Part shown: in pieces, positions 51,254 to 61,127 of the stretch
Position numbering within the stretch: position 1 is the first letter of the stretch
Layout: each line of letters opens with the position of its first letter
DNA from: Paraburkholderia eburnea
GTDB taxonomy: Bacteria > Pseudomonadota > Gammaproteobacteria > Burkholderiales > Burkholderiaceae
DNA: 64,000 bases
NCBI RefSeq assembly: GCF_002917095.1
Contig: NZ_PQGA01000003.1
Location: 310,001 to 374,000 of the forward strand
Direction of reading: 5' to 3'
Notes under the pieces: generated by a model
Database searches by the model: none
Seen by the model: the letters and a program-made list of their open reading frames with translations, nothing else
What the model was told of the DNA's origin: nothing
Translations under genes and position numbers: made by a program

Positions 51254-52087
51254 ATGCTGCAGGAAAAGACACGGGGACTGGGGATGGCCGCCGCGGGCGT
51301 GCCCGGCGAGGGCAAACGTCCGCATGCGGCACGTCCCTTCCTGTTCATTTCCGACCTGCATTTGAGCGAAGCGATTCCGCGCACGGTCGCCGCGTTCGAG
51401 CACTTCATCCGTGTATCGGCCGATCAGGCCGACTCGGTGTTCATACTCGGCGACCTCTTCGAATACTGGATCGGCGACGACATGCTCGCCGAACCGTTTG
51501 TCGCGCGCATGACCGCGCTGATGCATACGCTCTCCGAGCGCGGCATCGCGCTCTACATCATGCACGGCAACCGCGACTTCCTGATGGGCAAGCGCTTCAT
51601 GAAAGCGGCGGGCGCGATCTGGCTGCCTGACCCCATCGCCATCACCGCGTTCGGCACGCGTATCGCGCTTGCGCACGGCGACGCGCTGTGCACCGACGAT
51701 CGCGGCTATCAACTCTTTCGCAAGCTCGCGCGCAACCGGCTCGCGCAACTGCTGTTTCTCGCGTGGCCGTTTCGCTGGCGCCGGGCGCTGGCCGAACGCA
51801 TGCGCCGCAAGAGCGAAGCCGGGCGCGAGCGGCCCGCCTCGGCCACCCTGTCGGCCACCCCGCCGGCCAACGCGAAATACGACGTCACCGCCAAAGGCGT
51901 GGCGGCGCTCTTCAAGCGCGCTCGCGCGAACACAATCATTCACGGGCATACGCATCGGCCCTCACGCCATACGGAACCTGGCGGCACGCGCTGGGTGCTG
52001 CCCGACTGGGAACTCGATCACGGCACGCCGCGCGGCGGCTATCTGCGCGTGGATGCCGAAGGGTTCAGGATGCTGCCGCTCGATTGA
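51254..52087 (+). CDS. lpxH: UDP-2,3-diacylglucosamine diphosphatase
   Basis: LpxH cleaves UDP-2,3-diacylglucosamine to lipid X in lipid A synthesis, at the inner face of the inner membrane. It has 277 residues. Metallophosphoesterase motifs: ISDLHLSE (Asp34, His36), GDLFEYWIGDD, MHGNRDFLMG, HGDALCTDD and IHGHTHRP. The N-terminal 28 residues are variable; the start could be MLQEK or the internal MAAAG. It is slightly longer than E. coli LpxH (240). A Pro/Ser-rich insertion lies at about 190-215. Confidence 0.95.
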   Translation: MLQEKTRGLGMAAAGVPGEGKRPHAARPFLFISDLHLSEAIPRTVAAFEHFIRVSADQADSVFILGDLFEYWIGDDMLAEPFVARMTALMHTLSERGIALYIMHGNRDFLMGKRFMKAAGAIWLPDPIAITAFGTRIALAHGDALCTDDRGYQLFRKLARNRLAQLLFLAWPFRWRRALAERMRRKSEAGRERPASATLSATPPANAKYDVTAKGVAALFKRARANTIIHGHTHRPSRHTEPGGTRWVLPDWELDHGTPRGGYLRVDAEGFRMLPLD

Positions 52088-52123
52088 GCCGGGATCAGGC
52101 CTGGATGACCCGCGCACGAAATG

Positions 52124-52152
52124 AAAACAGCCGCTCGAAGCGGCTGTTTTTT
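52124..52152. terminator. Bidirectional terminator, lpxH / cysE
   Basis: AAAACAGCCGC pairs with GCGGCTGTTTT around TCGAA, with a T run on each side. Confidence 0.88.
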
Positions 52153-52169
52153 GTTGATCTTAAAATGGA

Positions 52170-52991
52170 TCAGACGTGCGCTGACACGTCTTCCTGAGCC
52201 TTCGCCGATTCCTGCGCGATCACCTCGCCCGCAAGGCCGGCCGACAGCCGGCGCAACTCGACGAGCGCCGCGTCCGCGCCATGCAGTGCCTCAAGACGAG
52301 CGCCCAGCCGCTCAAGCGCGGCGACGATCGCATCGACGCGCTGCGTCTGCGTGGCGGCATGATCGATCAGGCCGTGAATGGCCAGCGACACGGGATCGTC
52401 CGCGTTCGGCGTGATGCCGTAGGCGCAGAAGCCCTCGCGCGCGGACGTCGGCTTCGGCTGCTCCGCCGTGCTCTTTGCGGGCGCGATGATCCGCGCCGGA
52501 TTGCCGACCGCGGTGCCGCCCGCCGGCACCGGCTTGACGACCACGGCGTTCGAGCCAATCTTGGCCTGCGCGCCCACCGTGAATCCGCCCAGCACCTTCG
52601 CGCCCGCGCCGACGATCACACCGGGGCCGAGCGTCGGATGCCGTTTCGCGCCGCGCGTAAGCGACGTGCCGCCGAGCGTCACGCCCTGATAGATGGTGCA
52701 GTCGTCGCCCACTTCCGCCGTCTCGCCGATCACGACGCCCATGCCGTGATCGATGAACACGCGCCGTCCGATGGTCGCGCCGGGGTGAATTTCGATGCCG
52801 GTCAGAAAGCGCGCGAGCTGCGAGACATAGCGGGCGAGCCAGCGGCGCTTCGCCCGCCAGCAGGCGTGGGCGAAGCGATGCAGCACGAGTGCGTGCAGAC
52901 CCGGATAACAGGTCAGGACTTCCCAGGCGCTGCGGGCGGCGGGATCGCGCTCGCGGATCGTGGCGATGTCTTCGCGAAGTCTCTTGAACAT
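52170..52991 (-). CDS. cysE: Serine O-acetyltransferase with C-terminal extension
   Basis: CysE makes O-acetylserine for cysteine synthesis. The 273-residue protein starts at [10 protein letters not shown]. The hexapeptide beta-helix domain (about 66-190) has [12 protein letters not shown] (Asp81, His82) and QGVTLGGTS. The N-terminal helical domain is of the short class, as in Gram-positive CysE, so it lacks the long enterobacterial N-terminus. A further 80 residues (about 192-273) after the helix are Ala-rich and not recognised. It follows trmJ on the same strand after 263 bases, as in many proteobacteria. Confidence 0.92.
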   Translation of the reverse strand: MFKRLREDIATIRERDPAARSAWEVLTCYPGLHALVLHRFAHACWRAKRRWLARYVSQLARFLTGIEIHPGATIGRRVFIDHGMGVVIGETAEVGDDCTIYQGVTLGGTSLTRGAKRHPTLGPGVIVGAGAKVLGGFTVGAQAKIGSNAVVVKPVPAGGTAVGNPARIIAPAKSTAEQPKPTSAREGFCAYGITPNADDPVSLAIHGLIDHAATQTQRVDAIVAALERLGARLEALHGADAALVELRRLSAGLAGEVIAQESAKAQEDVSAHV

Positions 52992-53254
52992 GACAGTCAC
53001 ACGCTGGACGTGAGGAACATGGGGATGAGGCGGCCACGCGTCGCGGACGTGAATCCGGCGCGCGGCTCGCAAACGGCATTGGACTGGGCTTGGACCCGGG
53101 CATTGGACCCGAGGGTCTTAGCAGCCGTGCCGATTTGCTTATGATGTGAAATCGATTGTAGGCGAAAGTCGCGCGCTGGCCGCGAAGCCCCCGCGTCCAG
53201 CAAGGTTGGAGCTGGAACGCCGGCGCGGCGGCCTTGCTGCGGCTCGATAGCCGC

Positions 53255-54178
53255 CTATTTGTCGCTGTCCGTGCCCTTGAGCATCAAGATGTGCTTGGCG
53301 ATGCCGCGCACGATATTGACCTCTTCGCGCTCCAGGCCCGAGCGCGCGAAGAGCCGCCGCAGACGCGACATCAGCTTCTTCGGATTGGCCGGATCGAGAA
53401 AATCGAGCGCGATCAGCGCATTTTCGAGGTGCACGTACATCCGCTCGATGTCGTCGCTGGTGGCGAGCGGCGTCCCCGTGCCAGCCGTGCCCGACGCCGC
53501 TGCACCACCGGCTGCGGGCAACGCCGCGCCCGCGCCGCCTTCGTCGAGATAGGCCAGGCGCAATTCATAAGCGAGCACCTGCACCGCCTGGGCGAGATTG
53601 AGCGAGCTATAAGCCGGATTGGCCGGAATATGCGCAAGCGCGCTGCAACGCTCGACATCCTCGTTCGACAGCCCCGTGCGCTCGTTGCCGAACACCAATG
53701 CGATGTCGCCGTGCGCGACCTGGCGGCAGGCGTCCTGGACCGCGTGGCGCGGGGCGGCGGGCGGCGGCCCGTACTCGCGCATACGCGCCGTGAGCGCGAG
53801 CGACCAGTGCGTGCCCGCCAGCGCATCGGCGAGAGTCGGGACGATGTGGGCGGCGGCCAGCACGTCGTCGGCGCCGCTCGCCATGGCGATCGCCTCGGGA
53901 TCGAGCTGGACCTGCGCCACGCGCGGCGCAACCAGTACGAGCCGCGAGAAGCCCATGGTCTTGATCGCGCGCGCCGCCGCGCCGACGTTGCCGGGGTGGC
54001 TCGGCTCGACCAGCACGAAGCGCGTGGAGGTGAAACCGCCGCGCAGCGGCTCGTGGGCGTCGCCGGTGGCGTGCTGCGATGGGTCGAAGTGGTCGGATTG
54101 TGATTCGGCGGGGTGGACCAAGATGAATCTCGAAGAGCGGCGTAAGGAATCTGCTATGTTAGCGCGCCTTGCGCACAT
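53255..54178 (-). CDS. trmJ: tRNA (cytidine/uridine-2'-O-)-methyltransferase TrmJ
   Basis: This SPOUT-family enzyme 2'-O-methylates position 32 of some tRNAs. The core (about 50-215) has FVLVEPSHPGNVGAAARAIK and the SAM knot segments LVFGNERTGLSNED and AYSSLNLAQAVQVLAYE. A C-terminal helical part follows, interrupted by a Gly/Ala insertion. The start is uncertain: ATG at 54178 gives a 307-residue protein with a 50-residue unconserved lead and no clear ribosome site. It is divergent from suhB and precedes cysE. Confidence 0.88.
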   Translation of the reverse strand: MCARRANIADSLRRSSRFILVHPAESQSDHFDPSQHATGDAHEPLRGGFTSTRFVLVEPSHPGNVGAAARAIKTMGFSRLVLVAPRVAQVQLDPEAIAMASGADDVLAAAHIVPTLADALAGTHWSLALTARMREYGPPPAAPRHAVQDACRQVAHGDIALVFGNERTGLSNEDVERCSALAHIPANPAYSSLNLAQAVQVLAYELRLAYLDEGGAGAALPAAGGAAASGTAGTGTPLATSDDIERMYVHLENALIALDFLDPANPKKLMSRLRRLFARSGLEREEVNIVRGIAKHILMLKGTDSDK

Positions 54179-54490
54179 GGCCTATCCGGTCAGGCGGCGG
54201 CGGTATCCCATGTCATTCGCATATTCCCCGCGCACATCCAGCCCAGATGGCCAGGACTCGGGTAAAATGCGAGGTTCGCGCGCGTTTTCTCGACCAATTG
54301 ATCAATGAAGGTCAATGAAACCACCGCGCCCCGCTCTTATCCAATTCGTCTCCGTTGGCGGGACAGTGCCGCCAGGCCGCGCAGCTCGAACGCGCGGCTT
54401 GCGCCCTGTCCAATCGTTAGACGCTTTTATCTTCGGCACCCCCGTGCGCCGCGCCGCCTCGCGCGCGCCGGACAACAAGGATCCAGGCTC
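54179..54490. other. trmJ / suhB divergent region with suhB leader
   Basis: There is no gene in 312 bases. TAAAAT at 54263-54268 may be the suhB -10, giving a leader of about 220 bases. GCTCTTAT (54333-54340) resembles boxA. TCAATGAA is repeated at 54302-54309 and 54312-54319. Confidence 0.45.
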
Positions 54491-55300
54491 ATGCATCCCA
54501 TGCTCAACATCGCTGTCAAGGCCGCGCGCCGCGCCGGACAGATCATCAACCGCGCATCGCTCGACCTCGACCTCGTGCAGGTCGCGAAGAAGCAGCATAA
54601 CGATTTCGTCACGGAAGTCGACAAGGCGGCCGAAGCCGCCATCATCGAAACCCTCAAGACCGCCTACCCCGATCACGCGATCCTCGCCGAAGAATCGGGC
54701 CAGTCGGACAACGAGTCGGAATACCAGTGGATCATCGATCCGCTCGACGGCACCACCAACTTCATCCACGGCTTCCAGTACTACTGCGTGTCGATCGCCC
54801 TCGTGCACCGTGGCGTCATCACGCAGGCCGTCGTCTATGACCCGACCCGCAACGACCTGTTCACCGCCTCGCGCGGCCGCGGCGCGTTCCTGAACGACCG
54901 CCGCATCCGCGTGGGCCGCCGCGACCGTCTGGCCGACGGCCTGATCGGCACGGGCTTTCCGTTCCGCGAAAAGGACGGCCTCGACAGCTACTGCGAACTG
55001 TTCGCCGACATGACCAACGCCTGCGCCGGGCTGCGCCGCCCGGGCGCCGCCGCGCTGGATCTGGCGAACGTCGCCGCGGGCCGCATGGACGGCTTCTTCG
55101 AACAAGGCCTCAACCCGTGGGACGTGGCCGCGGGCGCCCTGCTCATCACGGAAGCCGGTGGTCTCGTCGGCAACTACACGGGCGATTCGGACTTCCTGCA
55201 CATGGGCGAAGTGGTCGCGGGCAACCCGAAGATCTACGCGCAAATGGTGCCGATCCTCTCGAAGTACACGCGCATCAAGAAGGAAACGAAGGAAGCCTGA
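54491..55300 (+). CDS. suhB: Inositol monophosphatase family protein SuhB
   Basis: This Mg-dependent phosphatase also acts in Nus-factor complexes on rRNA transcription in E. coli. The 269-residue product starts at [20 protein letters not shown]. Metal residues are Glu68 (ILAEESG), Asp83 and Asp86 ([10 protein letters not shown]) and the C-terminal [15 protein letters not shown]. Length matches E. coli SuhB (267). The first in-frame ATG at 54305 would add 62 unconserved residues. It is divergent from trmJ and 216 bases upstream of a second lplT. Confidence 0.95.
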   Translation: MHPMLNIAVKAARRAGQIINRASLDLDLVQVAKKQHNDFVTEVDKAAEAAIIETLKTAYPDHAILAEESGQSDNESEYQWIIDPLDGTTNFIHGFQYYCVSIALVHRGVITQAVVYDPTRNDLFTASRGRGAFLNDRRIRVGRRDRLADGLIGTGFPFREKDGLDSYCELFADMTNACAGLRRPGAAALDLANVAAGRMDGFFEQGLNPWDVAAGALLITEAGGLVGNYTGDSDFLHMGEVVAGNPKIYAQMVPILSKYTRIKKETKEA

Positions 55301-55516
55301 GTTCGGGTCCGAACGCAGGCATGACGTGGCCGGCCCGCTGCAGTCCGGGGCCGCCCATGTCACAATCGCCGGGACGTGGCTGAGGTTGCAGCCCGCTCCG
55401 ATGCGTCAAGCGGCTTCGGCCGCTTTTTTGTTTCGCGCGCCAGCGCCTGGCGTCGCGGCCATGCCCGTTTCTCCCGTTTGCTCCATTCGCCCGATCCATC
55501 CCCCGGTCCACCCGCG

Positions 55517-56815
55517 ATGAAAAAAGGCTTCTTCACGATCATCGCCGCGCAGTTCGTTTCGTCGCTCGCCGACAACGCGCTCCTGATTGCGGCAATCGCG
55601 CTGCTCACGGTGATTTCGTCGCCGGCCTGGGTCACGCCGCTGCTGCAGATCTTCTTTACCGTCTCTTACGTGCTGCTCGCGCCCTTCGTCGGCGCCTTCG
55701 CGGATGCGCTGCAAAAGCGCCACGTGATGTTCGTCTCGAACGCGCTCAAGGCCATCGGCTGCCTGATGATGATCGCGGGCGTGCATCCGATGCTCGCCTA
55801 TGGCGTGGTGGGTTTCGGCGCCGCCGCCTACTCGCCCGCAAAGTACGGAATCCTCACCGAATTGCTGCCCGCCGAAAAACTCGTGGCCGCCAACGCGTGG
55901 CTCGAATCGGCGACGGTGCTCTCCACGATCGTCGGCACGATGATGGGCGGCGCGCTCGTCTCCACTTACGCCGAGCGCTTCGTCACCCACCATTCGCTGC
56001 CGCTGATCCACTCGGCCGCCGACCTCGCGATGCTCGCGACGATGATCACCTACGCGCTCGCCGCGCTCATCAACATCGGCATTCCGGACACGGGCGCGCG
56101 CTACGAAAACCGTCTCAAACAGCCTGGCCGTCTGGTCGCCGATTTCACGCACTGCTTCAATGTGCTGTGGGCCGACAAGCTCGCGCAGATCGCGCTGTGG
56201 GTCACGACGCTGATGTGGGGCGCGGCGGTCACGCTGCAATTGCTGGTGCTCAAATGGGCCGACGCGAATCTCGGCCTCTCGCTCTCGAAGGCCGCCGTGA
56301 TGCAGGGCGTGACGGGACTCGGCATCGCGCTGGGCGCCGCTGCCGCCGCCGCATGGGTATCGCTGCGCGCATCGCTGCGCGTGCTGCCCGTGGGCGTGCT
56401 GTGCGGCGTGGTGTCGGTGGCCATGGCGTTCTACAGCAAGAACCTCTTTCCGGCGGGCGAAGGCGTGCGCATCGGCACCTTCGTCATGCCCTTCTATCTG
56501 CTGTTCGCGTATCCGCTGATGATTCTGCTCGGCACACTCGCAGGCTTTTTTATCGTGCCGATGAACGCGCTGCTCCAGCATCGCGGCGCGACCCTGCTTT
56601 CGGCGGGGCACTCGATCGCCGTGCAGAACTTCAACCAGAACCTCGCCGTGCTCCTGATGCTGGGGGCCTATGCGCTGCTGCTCACGGCGAAAATGCCGGT
56701 GCAGTGGATCATCGTCGTGTTCGGGATATTCGTGTCGGGGCTGATCTGGCTCGCCATGCGGCGCAGTGCGGCAAACGCGCGCACGGTCGATATGCAGGCG
56801 CTGGTGGACGAGTAA
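55517..56815 (+). CDS. lplT: Lysophospholipid transporter LplT (copy 2)
   Basis: This is a second LplT-type MFS flippase of 432 residues. It starts at MKKGFFTIIAAQFVSSLADN, a segment nearly the same as in copy 1 at 12936. [40 protein letters not shown] and the C-terminal TM segments are shared. Divergence lies mostly in loops, as expected for an old duplication or for a paralogue with another lipid substrate. The aas acyltransferase is not nearby. Which copy fulfils the LplT role, or whether both do, cannot be told from sequence. Confidence 0.9.
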   Translation: MKKGFFTIIAAQFVSSLADNALLIAAIALLTVISSPAWVTPLLQIFFTVSYVLLAPFVGAFADALQKRHVMFVSNALKAIGCLMMIAGVHPMLAYGVVGFGAAAYSPAKYGILTELLPAEKLVAANAWLESATVLSTIVGTMMGGALVSTYAERFVTHHSLPLIHSAADLAMLATMITYALAALINIGIPDTGARYENRLKQPGRLVADFTHCFNVLWADKLAQIALWVTTLMWGAAVTLQLLVLKWADANLGLSLSKAAVMQGVTGLGIALGAAAAAAWVSLRASLRVLPVGVLCGVVSVAMAFYSKNLFPAGEGVRIGTFVMPFYLLFAYPLMILLGTLAGFFIVPMNALLQHRGATLLSAGHSIAVQNFNQNLAVLLMLGAYALLLTAKMPVQWIIVVFGIFVSGLIWLAMRRSAANARTVDMQALVDE

Positions 56816-56977
56816 CGCTTCGGCACACGTCACGCGCCGACACACAATCTCCGTCAATCTGGCGCGCATTGTTACCTTATCCGGCGACGATTTGCGCGCC
56901 GCCTGGCCATTCGGCCAGGTTCACGCGCCCCCGGCGCGGGTTACACTCACGCCCTGAACCTTAGCAAGACTCCGAGG

Positions 56978-59683
56978 ATGGCTACACACACCGCCAGCGC
57001 TGGCGACATCGCGCAACACACTCCCATGATGCAGCAATACCTGCGCATCAAAGCCGACCATCCGGACACCCTCGTGTTCTACCGGATGGGCGACTTCTAT
57101 GAGCTGTTCTTCGGCGACGCAGAGAAAGCCGCGCGCCTGCTCGATCTGACACTCACGCAGCGCGGCGCATCGGCCGGCCATCCAATCAAGATGGCGGGCA
57201 TTCCGCATCACGCCTGCGAGGGCTATCTCGCGAAGCTCGTGAAGCTGGGCGAATCCGTGGCGATCTGCGAACAGATCGGCGATCCCGCCACGTCCAAAGG
57301 CCCGGTCGAGCGCAAGGTCGTGCGCGTGGTCACGCCCGGCACGCTCACCGACGCCGCCCTGCTCTCCGACAAAAACGACGTCTATCTGATGGCGGTCTGC
57401 CCCGGCCACAACCGGCGCGGCGTGACCGTCAATGTCGGCCTCGCGTGGCTCAATCTGGCGAGCGGCGCGCTGCGGCTGGCCGAAGTCGCCCCGGAGCAGG
57501 TCGCCACGGCGTTCGAGCGCATTCGTCCGGCCGAAGTGCTGGTCGCGGACATGCCCACGGAATCATCGGGCTGGGCGCCGCCTGCGGGCGTGGGTGCGCT
57601 CACGCGCGTGCCCTCATGGCACTTCGATCTCGCTTCGGGCAAGCAACGCCTGTGCGATCAGATGGACGTGGCGAGCCTCGACGGCTTCGGCGCGCAGACG
57701 CTCACGAGCGCCTGTGGCGCGGCCGGCGCGCTGCTGCTCTACGCGGCGGCCACGCAGGGCCAGCAGTTGCGTCACGTGCGCAGTCTCAAGGTCGAGGCAG
57801 AGTCCGAATACATCGGCCTCGATCCGGCCACCCGCCGCAATCTCGAACTCACGGAAACGCTGCGCGGCACCGAATCGCCCACGCTCTGCTCGCTGCTCGA
57901 TACCTGCAGCACGACAATGGGCAGCCGTCTGCTGCGTCACTGGCTCCATCATCCGCCGCGCGACGCCGGCATCGCCCAGACACGCCAGCAGGCCATCGGC
58001 GCGCTGCTCGATGCGCCGCCGCCCGCAAGCGTCGATGCACTGCGCGGCGCCTTGCGCCAGATTGCCGACGTCGAGCGCATCACGGGGCGCCTCGCGCTGC
58101 TCTCGGCGCGCCCGCGCGATCTGTCCAGCCTGCGCGACACCTTCGCTGCGCTGCCGACGCTGCGCGAGCAGGTCGCCGCAGCAGGCGGCGCGTCCGCATC
58201 GCTTGCACGCATCGTCGATGCACTGGAGCCGCCCGCCGATTGCGCCGATCTGCTGCAACGCGCCGTCGCCCCCGAACCCGCCGCGATGATCCGCGACGGC
58301 GGCGTAATCGCGCGCGGCTATGACGCGGAACTCGACGAACTGCGCGACATGTCCGAGAACTGCGGCCAGTTCCTGATCGATCTGGAAGCGCGCGAGCGCG
58401 CGCGTACCGGCATCGGCAATCTGCGCGTCGAGTACAACAAGGTGCACGGCTTCTATATCGAAGTCACGCGCGGTCAGACCGACAAGGTGCCCGACGACTA
58501 TCGCCGCCGTCAGACGCTCAAGAACGCGGAACGCTACATCACGCCAGAACTGAAGACGTTCGAGGACAAGGCGCTTTCCGCGCAGGAACGTGCGCTCGCG
58601 CGCGAGAAGGGGTTGTACGACGCGCTGCTGCAGGCGCTGCTGCCCTTCATCGCCGATTGCCAGCGCGTGGCGGCGGCGCTCGCCGAACTCGATCTGCTCG
58701 CCGCCTTCGCCGAACGCGCCCGCGCGCTCGACTGGAACGCGCCGGAGTTTTCCGAAGCACCCGGCATCGAGATCGAACAGGGTCGTCATCCCGTGGTCGA
58801 GGCGCAGGTCGAGCAGTTCATCGCCAACGACTGTTCGCTTCACGCCGATCGCAAGCTGCTGCTCATCACCGGCCCGAACATGGGCGGTAAATCGACGTTC
58901 ATGCGCCAGACCGCGCTGATCGCCCTGCTCGCCTATGTCGGCAGCTATGTGCCCGCGCGGCGCGCGCGTTTCGGCCCGATCGATCGCATCTTCACGCGTA
59001 TCGGCGCGGCCGACGATCTCGCGGGCGGGCGTTCGACCTTCATGGTCGAAATGACCGAAGCCGCCGCGATTCTCAACGACGCCACGCCGCAAAGCCTGGT
59101 GCTGATGGACGAGATCGGGCGCGGCACGTCGACCTTCGATGGCCTCGCACTCGCCTGGGCCATCGCGCGGCATCTGCTGTCGAGCAATGGCTGCCATACG
59201 CTGTTCGCGACGCACTACTTCGAGCTTACGCAACTGCCCGCGGAATTCGCGCAGGCGGCCAACGTGCATCTTTCGGCGGTCGAGCATGGGCACGGCATCG
59301 TGTTCCTGCACTCGGTCAGCGAAGGGCCCGCGAACCAGAGTTACGGCCTGCAGGTCGCGCAGCTAGCGGGCGTGCCCAATGCCGTGATCCGTGCAGCGCG
59401 CAAGCATCTCGTGCATCTGGAGCAGCTCTCGGCCGGGCGGCCTACGCCGCAACTCGATCTGTTCGCGGCCCCGGCTGCATCGATTGCGTCACTCGACGAG
59501 ATGGACGATCTGGATACGCAACCCTATGCGGAAGACGCGCCATCGGCGCCGGCGGACCCCGCCGCGGCGCTGGTCGCCGAACGCCTGCGCGCGCTCGATC
59601 CCAACGAGTTGCGCCCGCGCGAAGCGCTCGACCTCCTGTACGAACTGCATGAGCTGGCGAACGCGCCGGACGCCAAACGCTAA
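56978..59683 (+). CDS. mutS: DNA mismatch repair protein MutS
   Basis: MutS recognises mismatches and starts MutL-dependent repair. It is 901 residues long, longer than E. coli (853). The mismatch-wedging Phe40-Tyr-Glu42 is in MGDFYELF. The connector, lever and clamp regions follow, with [14 protein letters not shown]. Walker A is GPNMGGKST (632-640), then [12 protein letters not shown] and the FATHYFELT region. The C-terminal extension (about 830-901) ends in a helical TALxx-like stretch. The ATG lies in a 162-base promoter region. A TTG- or GTG-initiated gene follows close behind. Confidence 0.97.
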   Translation: MATHTASAGDIAQHTPMMQQYLRIKADHPDTLVFYRMGDFYELFFGDAEKAARLLDLTLTQRGASAGHPIKMAGIPHHACEGYLAKLVKLGESVAICEQIGDPATSKGPVERKVVRVVTPGTLTDAALLSDKNDVYLMAVCPGHNRRGVTVNVGLAWLNLASGALRLAEVAPEQVATAFERIRPAEVLVADMPTESSGWAPPAGVGALTRVPSWHFDLASGKQRLCDQMDVASLDGFGAQTLTSACGAAGALLLYAAATQGQQLRHVRSLKVEAESEYIGLDPATRRNLELTETLRGTESPTLCSLLDTCSTTMGSRLLRHWLHHPPRDAGIAQTRQQAIGALLDAPPPASVDALRGALRQIADVERITGRLALLSARPRDLSSLRDTFAALPTLREQVAAAGGASASLARIVDALEPPADCADLLQRAVAPEPAAMIRDGGVIARGYDAELDELRDMSENCGQFLIDLEARERARTGIGNLRVEYNKVHGFYIEVTRGQTDKVPDDYRRRQTLKNAERYITPELKTFEDKALSAQERALAREKGLYDALLQALLPFIADCQRVAAALAELDLLAAFAERARALDWNAPEFSEAPGIEIEQGRHPVVEAQVEQFIANDCSLHADRKLLLITGPNMGGKSTFMRQTALIALLAYVGSYVPARRARFGPIDRIFTRIGAADDLAGGRSTFMVEMTEAAAILNDATPQSLVLMDEIGRGTSTFDGLALAWAIARHLLSSNGCHTLFATHYFELTQLPAEFAQAANVHLSAVEHGHGIVFLHSVSEGPANQSYGLQVAQLAGVPNAVIRAARKHLVHLEQLSAGRPTPQLDLFAAPAASIASLDEMDDLDTQPYAEDAPSAPADPAAALVAERLRALDPNELRPREALDLLYELHELANAPDAKR

Positions 59684-59738
59684 GCGTCGCACCGCGACGC
59701 CGCCGTGGCCATCCCCGTATGGCCGCGGCGGCTTTGCT

Positions 59739-61028
59739 TTGCGCGGCCTCTATCGTGCGCTCTATCACGCGCTCGCGTGGCTGATTGCATTGTGTGCGAT
59801 GGGCACGCCCGGCCTGGCTTTCGCGGCCAGGGCGCAGCAAGCGCCAACCCCTGCCTGGCGCTACGCGTTCGCCGTGGTGGCCAACGTCGTCACCGAACCC
59901 GGTGACGAAACCGCCCTGCAACGCCTCGTGGATGCCATCGGGCGCGATCCGCAAATCTCCTTTCTCGTCTACGACGGCAATCTCAAAGGTCCGCGCGAGT
60001 CGTGCGTCGATCACCTTTATGAGCGGCGCCGCGATCTGCTCGAAGCGTCCCGCGCACCCGTCGTGTTCGTGCCGGGACAGCGCGACTGGATAACGTGCGG
60101 CGCCAGCGGCGCGGGCGGCTACGATCCGGTCGAACGGCTCGATTTTCTGCGCCAGAACTTCTACGGCGACGCTAACGCGCTTGGCGAAACGCCGCTTGCG
60201 CTGACACGCGAAAGTGAAGTCTCGCGCTTTCGCCCCTATCGCGAAAACGTGCGCTGGCAGGTCGGCGATACCGTGTTCGTCACGCTCAACGTGCCCAACG
60301 GCAACAACCACTTCCTGAACGCGGGCGGGCGCAATGGCGAATTCGAAGACCGCTTGATCGCGAACGGATTCTGGCTGGAACATGCGGCCGAATTCGCGCG
60401 TCGGCGCAACGCGCGCGCCATCGTCATCTTCATGGAAGCCGACGCGTTGCCCGATCGCGAAGATCGATCGGATCGCTTCGCGTGGCTGCGTTTTCACCGC
60501 GCGCCGCGTGACGGCTATGCGGAATTGCGCCGCAGCCTGGTGAAGCTCGCGGATAGCTTTCGCGGTCCGATCATCGTCGTGCATCCCGATGAAGCAAAAC
60601 TCCCGCGCGGCTTCACGATCGACCAGCCTTTGCGCAATGAAAAAGGAATCAGGATTGCTAACGTAACGCGCGTGACGTTCTCGCTGCGCGATCCGCTCAC
60701 GCAATGGCTGCAGGTGGACGCCGACATGGCGCGCAATACACCGCTGCGCGTGAGCGTGCGCGACGTGCCGAAGCATCTGCCCTTGCTGCCGCCGCAGCAG
60801 CAACCCCTGTCGCCCGAAATGCCGGAGATATCGTCGATGCCTGACGTAACGGAGATTCCCGGTATGCAGCAGGCGCCCGATCTCAACGCAGCCAGTGCGC
60901 CAGGGGGAAGTGGTGAGGGGATGGGAGGATCCGCGGGGTCGGGTGCATCGCAAACGGTTGCGCCGCCGCGACCGCTCATGCCGCCGCCGTGGATTCAGCA
61001 GCAGGCGCCCGCCATGCCTTCGAACTGA
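59739..61028 (+). CDS. Exported protein, degenerate calcineurin-like phosphoesterase
   Basis: This is a 429-residue frame, assuming the TTG at 59739 as start. That start gives a signal-peptide-like segment (basic start, hydrophobic LAWLIALCAM, AFA near residue 28). The next ATG at 59799 would remove it, so the start is uncertain. The core recalls metallophosphoesterases: SFLVYDGNLKGPRESCVD in place of a GD site and VFVPGQRDWITCG in place of GDNDW. Key metal-binding aspartates and the usual GNHD-like site are changed, so activity is doubtful. The C-terminus (about 320-429) is Pro/Gln/Met rich. I do not know a function. It lies immediately downstream of mutS. Confidence 0.65.
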   Translation: MRGLYRALYHALAWLIALCAMGTPGLAFAARAQQAPTPAWRYAFAVVANVVTEPGDETALQRLVDAIGRDPQISFLVYDGNLKGPRESCVDHLYERRRDLLEASRAPVVFVPGQRDWITCGASGAGGYDPVERLDFLRQNFYGDANALGETPLALTRESEVSRFRPYRENVRWQVGDTVFVTLNVPNGNNHFLNAGGRNGEFEDRLIANGFWLEHAAEFARRRNARAIVIFMEADALPDREDRSDRFAWLRFHRAPRDGYAELRRSLVKLADSFRGPIIVVHPDEAKLPRGFTIDQPLRNEKGIRIANVTRVTFSLRDPLTQWLQVDADMARNTPLRVSVRDVPKHLPLLPPQQQPLSPEMPEISSMPDVTEIPGMQQAPDLNAASAPGGSGEGMGGSAGSGASQTVAPPRPLMPPPWIQQQAPAMPSN

Positions 61029-61082
61029 CGACCTAAGTTGCCCGCAAGGAAGACTGGGGCTTGGGAGAAAAGGCGCTCAAAT

Positions 61083-61118
61083 AAAAAACGCCGGTACCGG
61101 GAAACCCGGTCCGGCGCA
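61083..61118 (-). terminator. Terminator of slyD
   Basis: On the minus strand CGCCGG and ACCGGG pair with matching arms in a two-part stem around TTT, followed by a run of six T, 10 bases after the slyD stop. Confidence 0.85.
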
Positions 61119-61127
61119 TCGTCCTGC

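Noticed and set aside
57614..59311. 565-codon open frame opposite mutS
   Set aside because: Same antisense shadow effect; no recognisable domain and the plus strand is a complete MutS.
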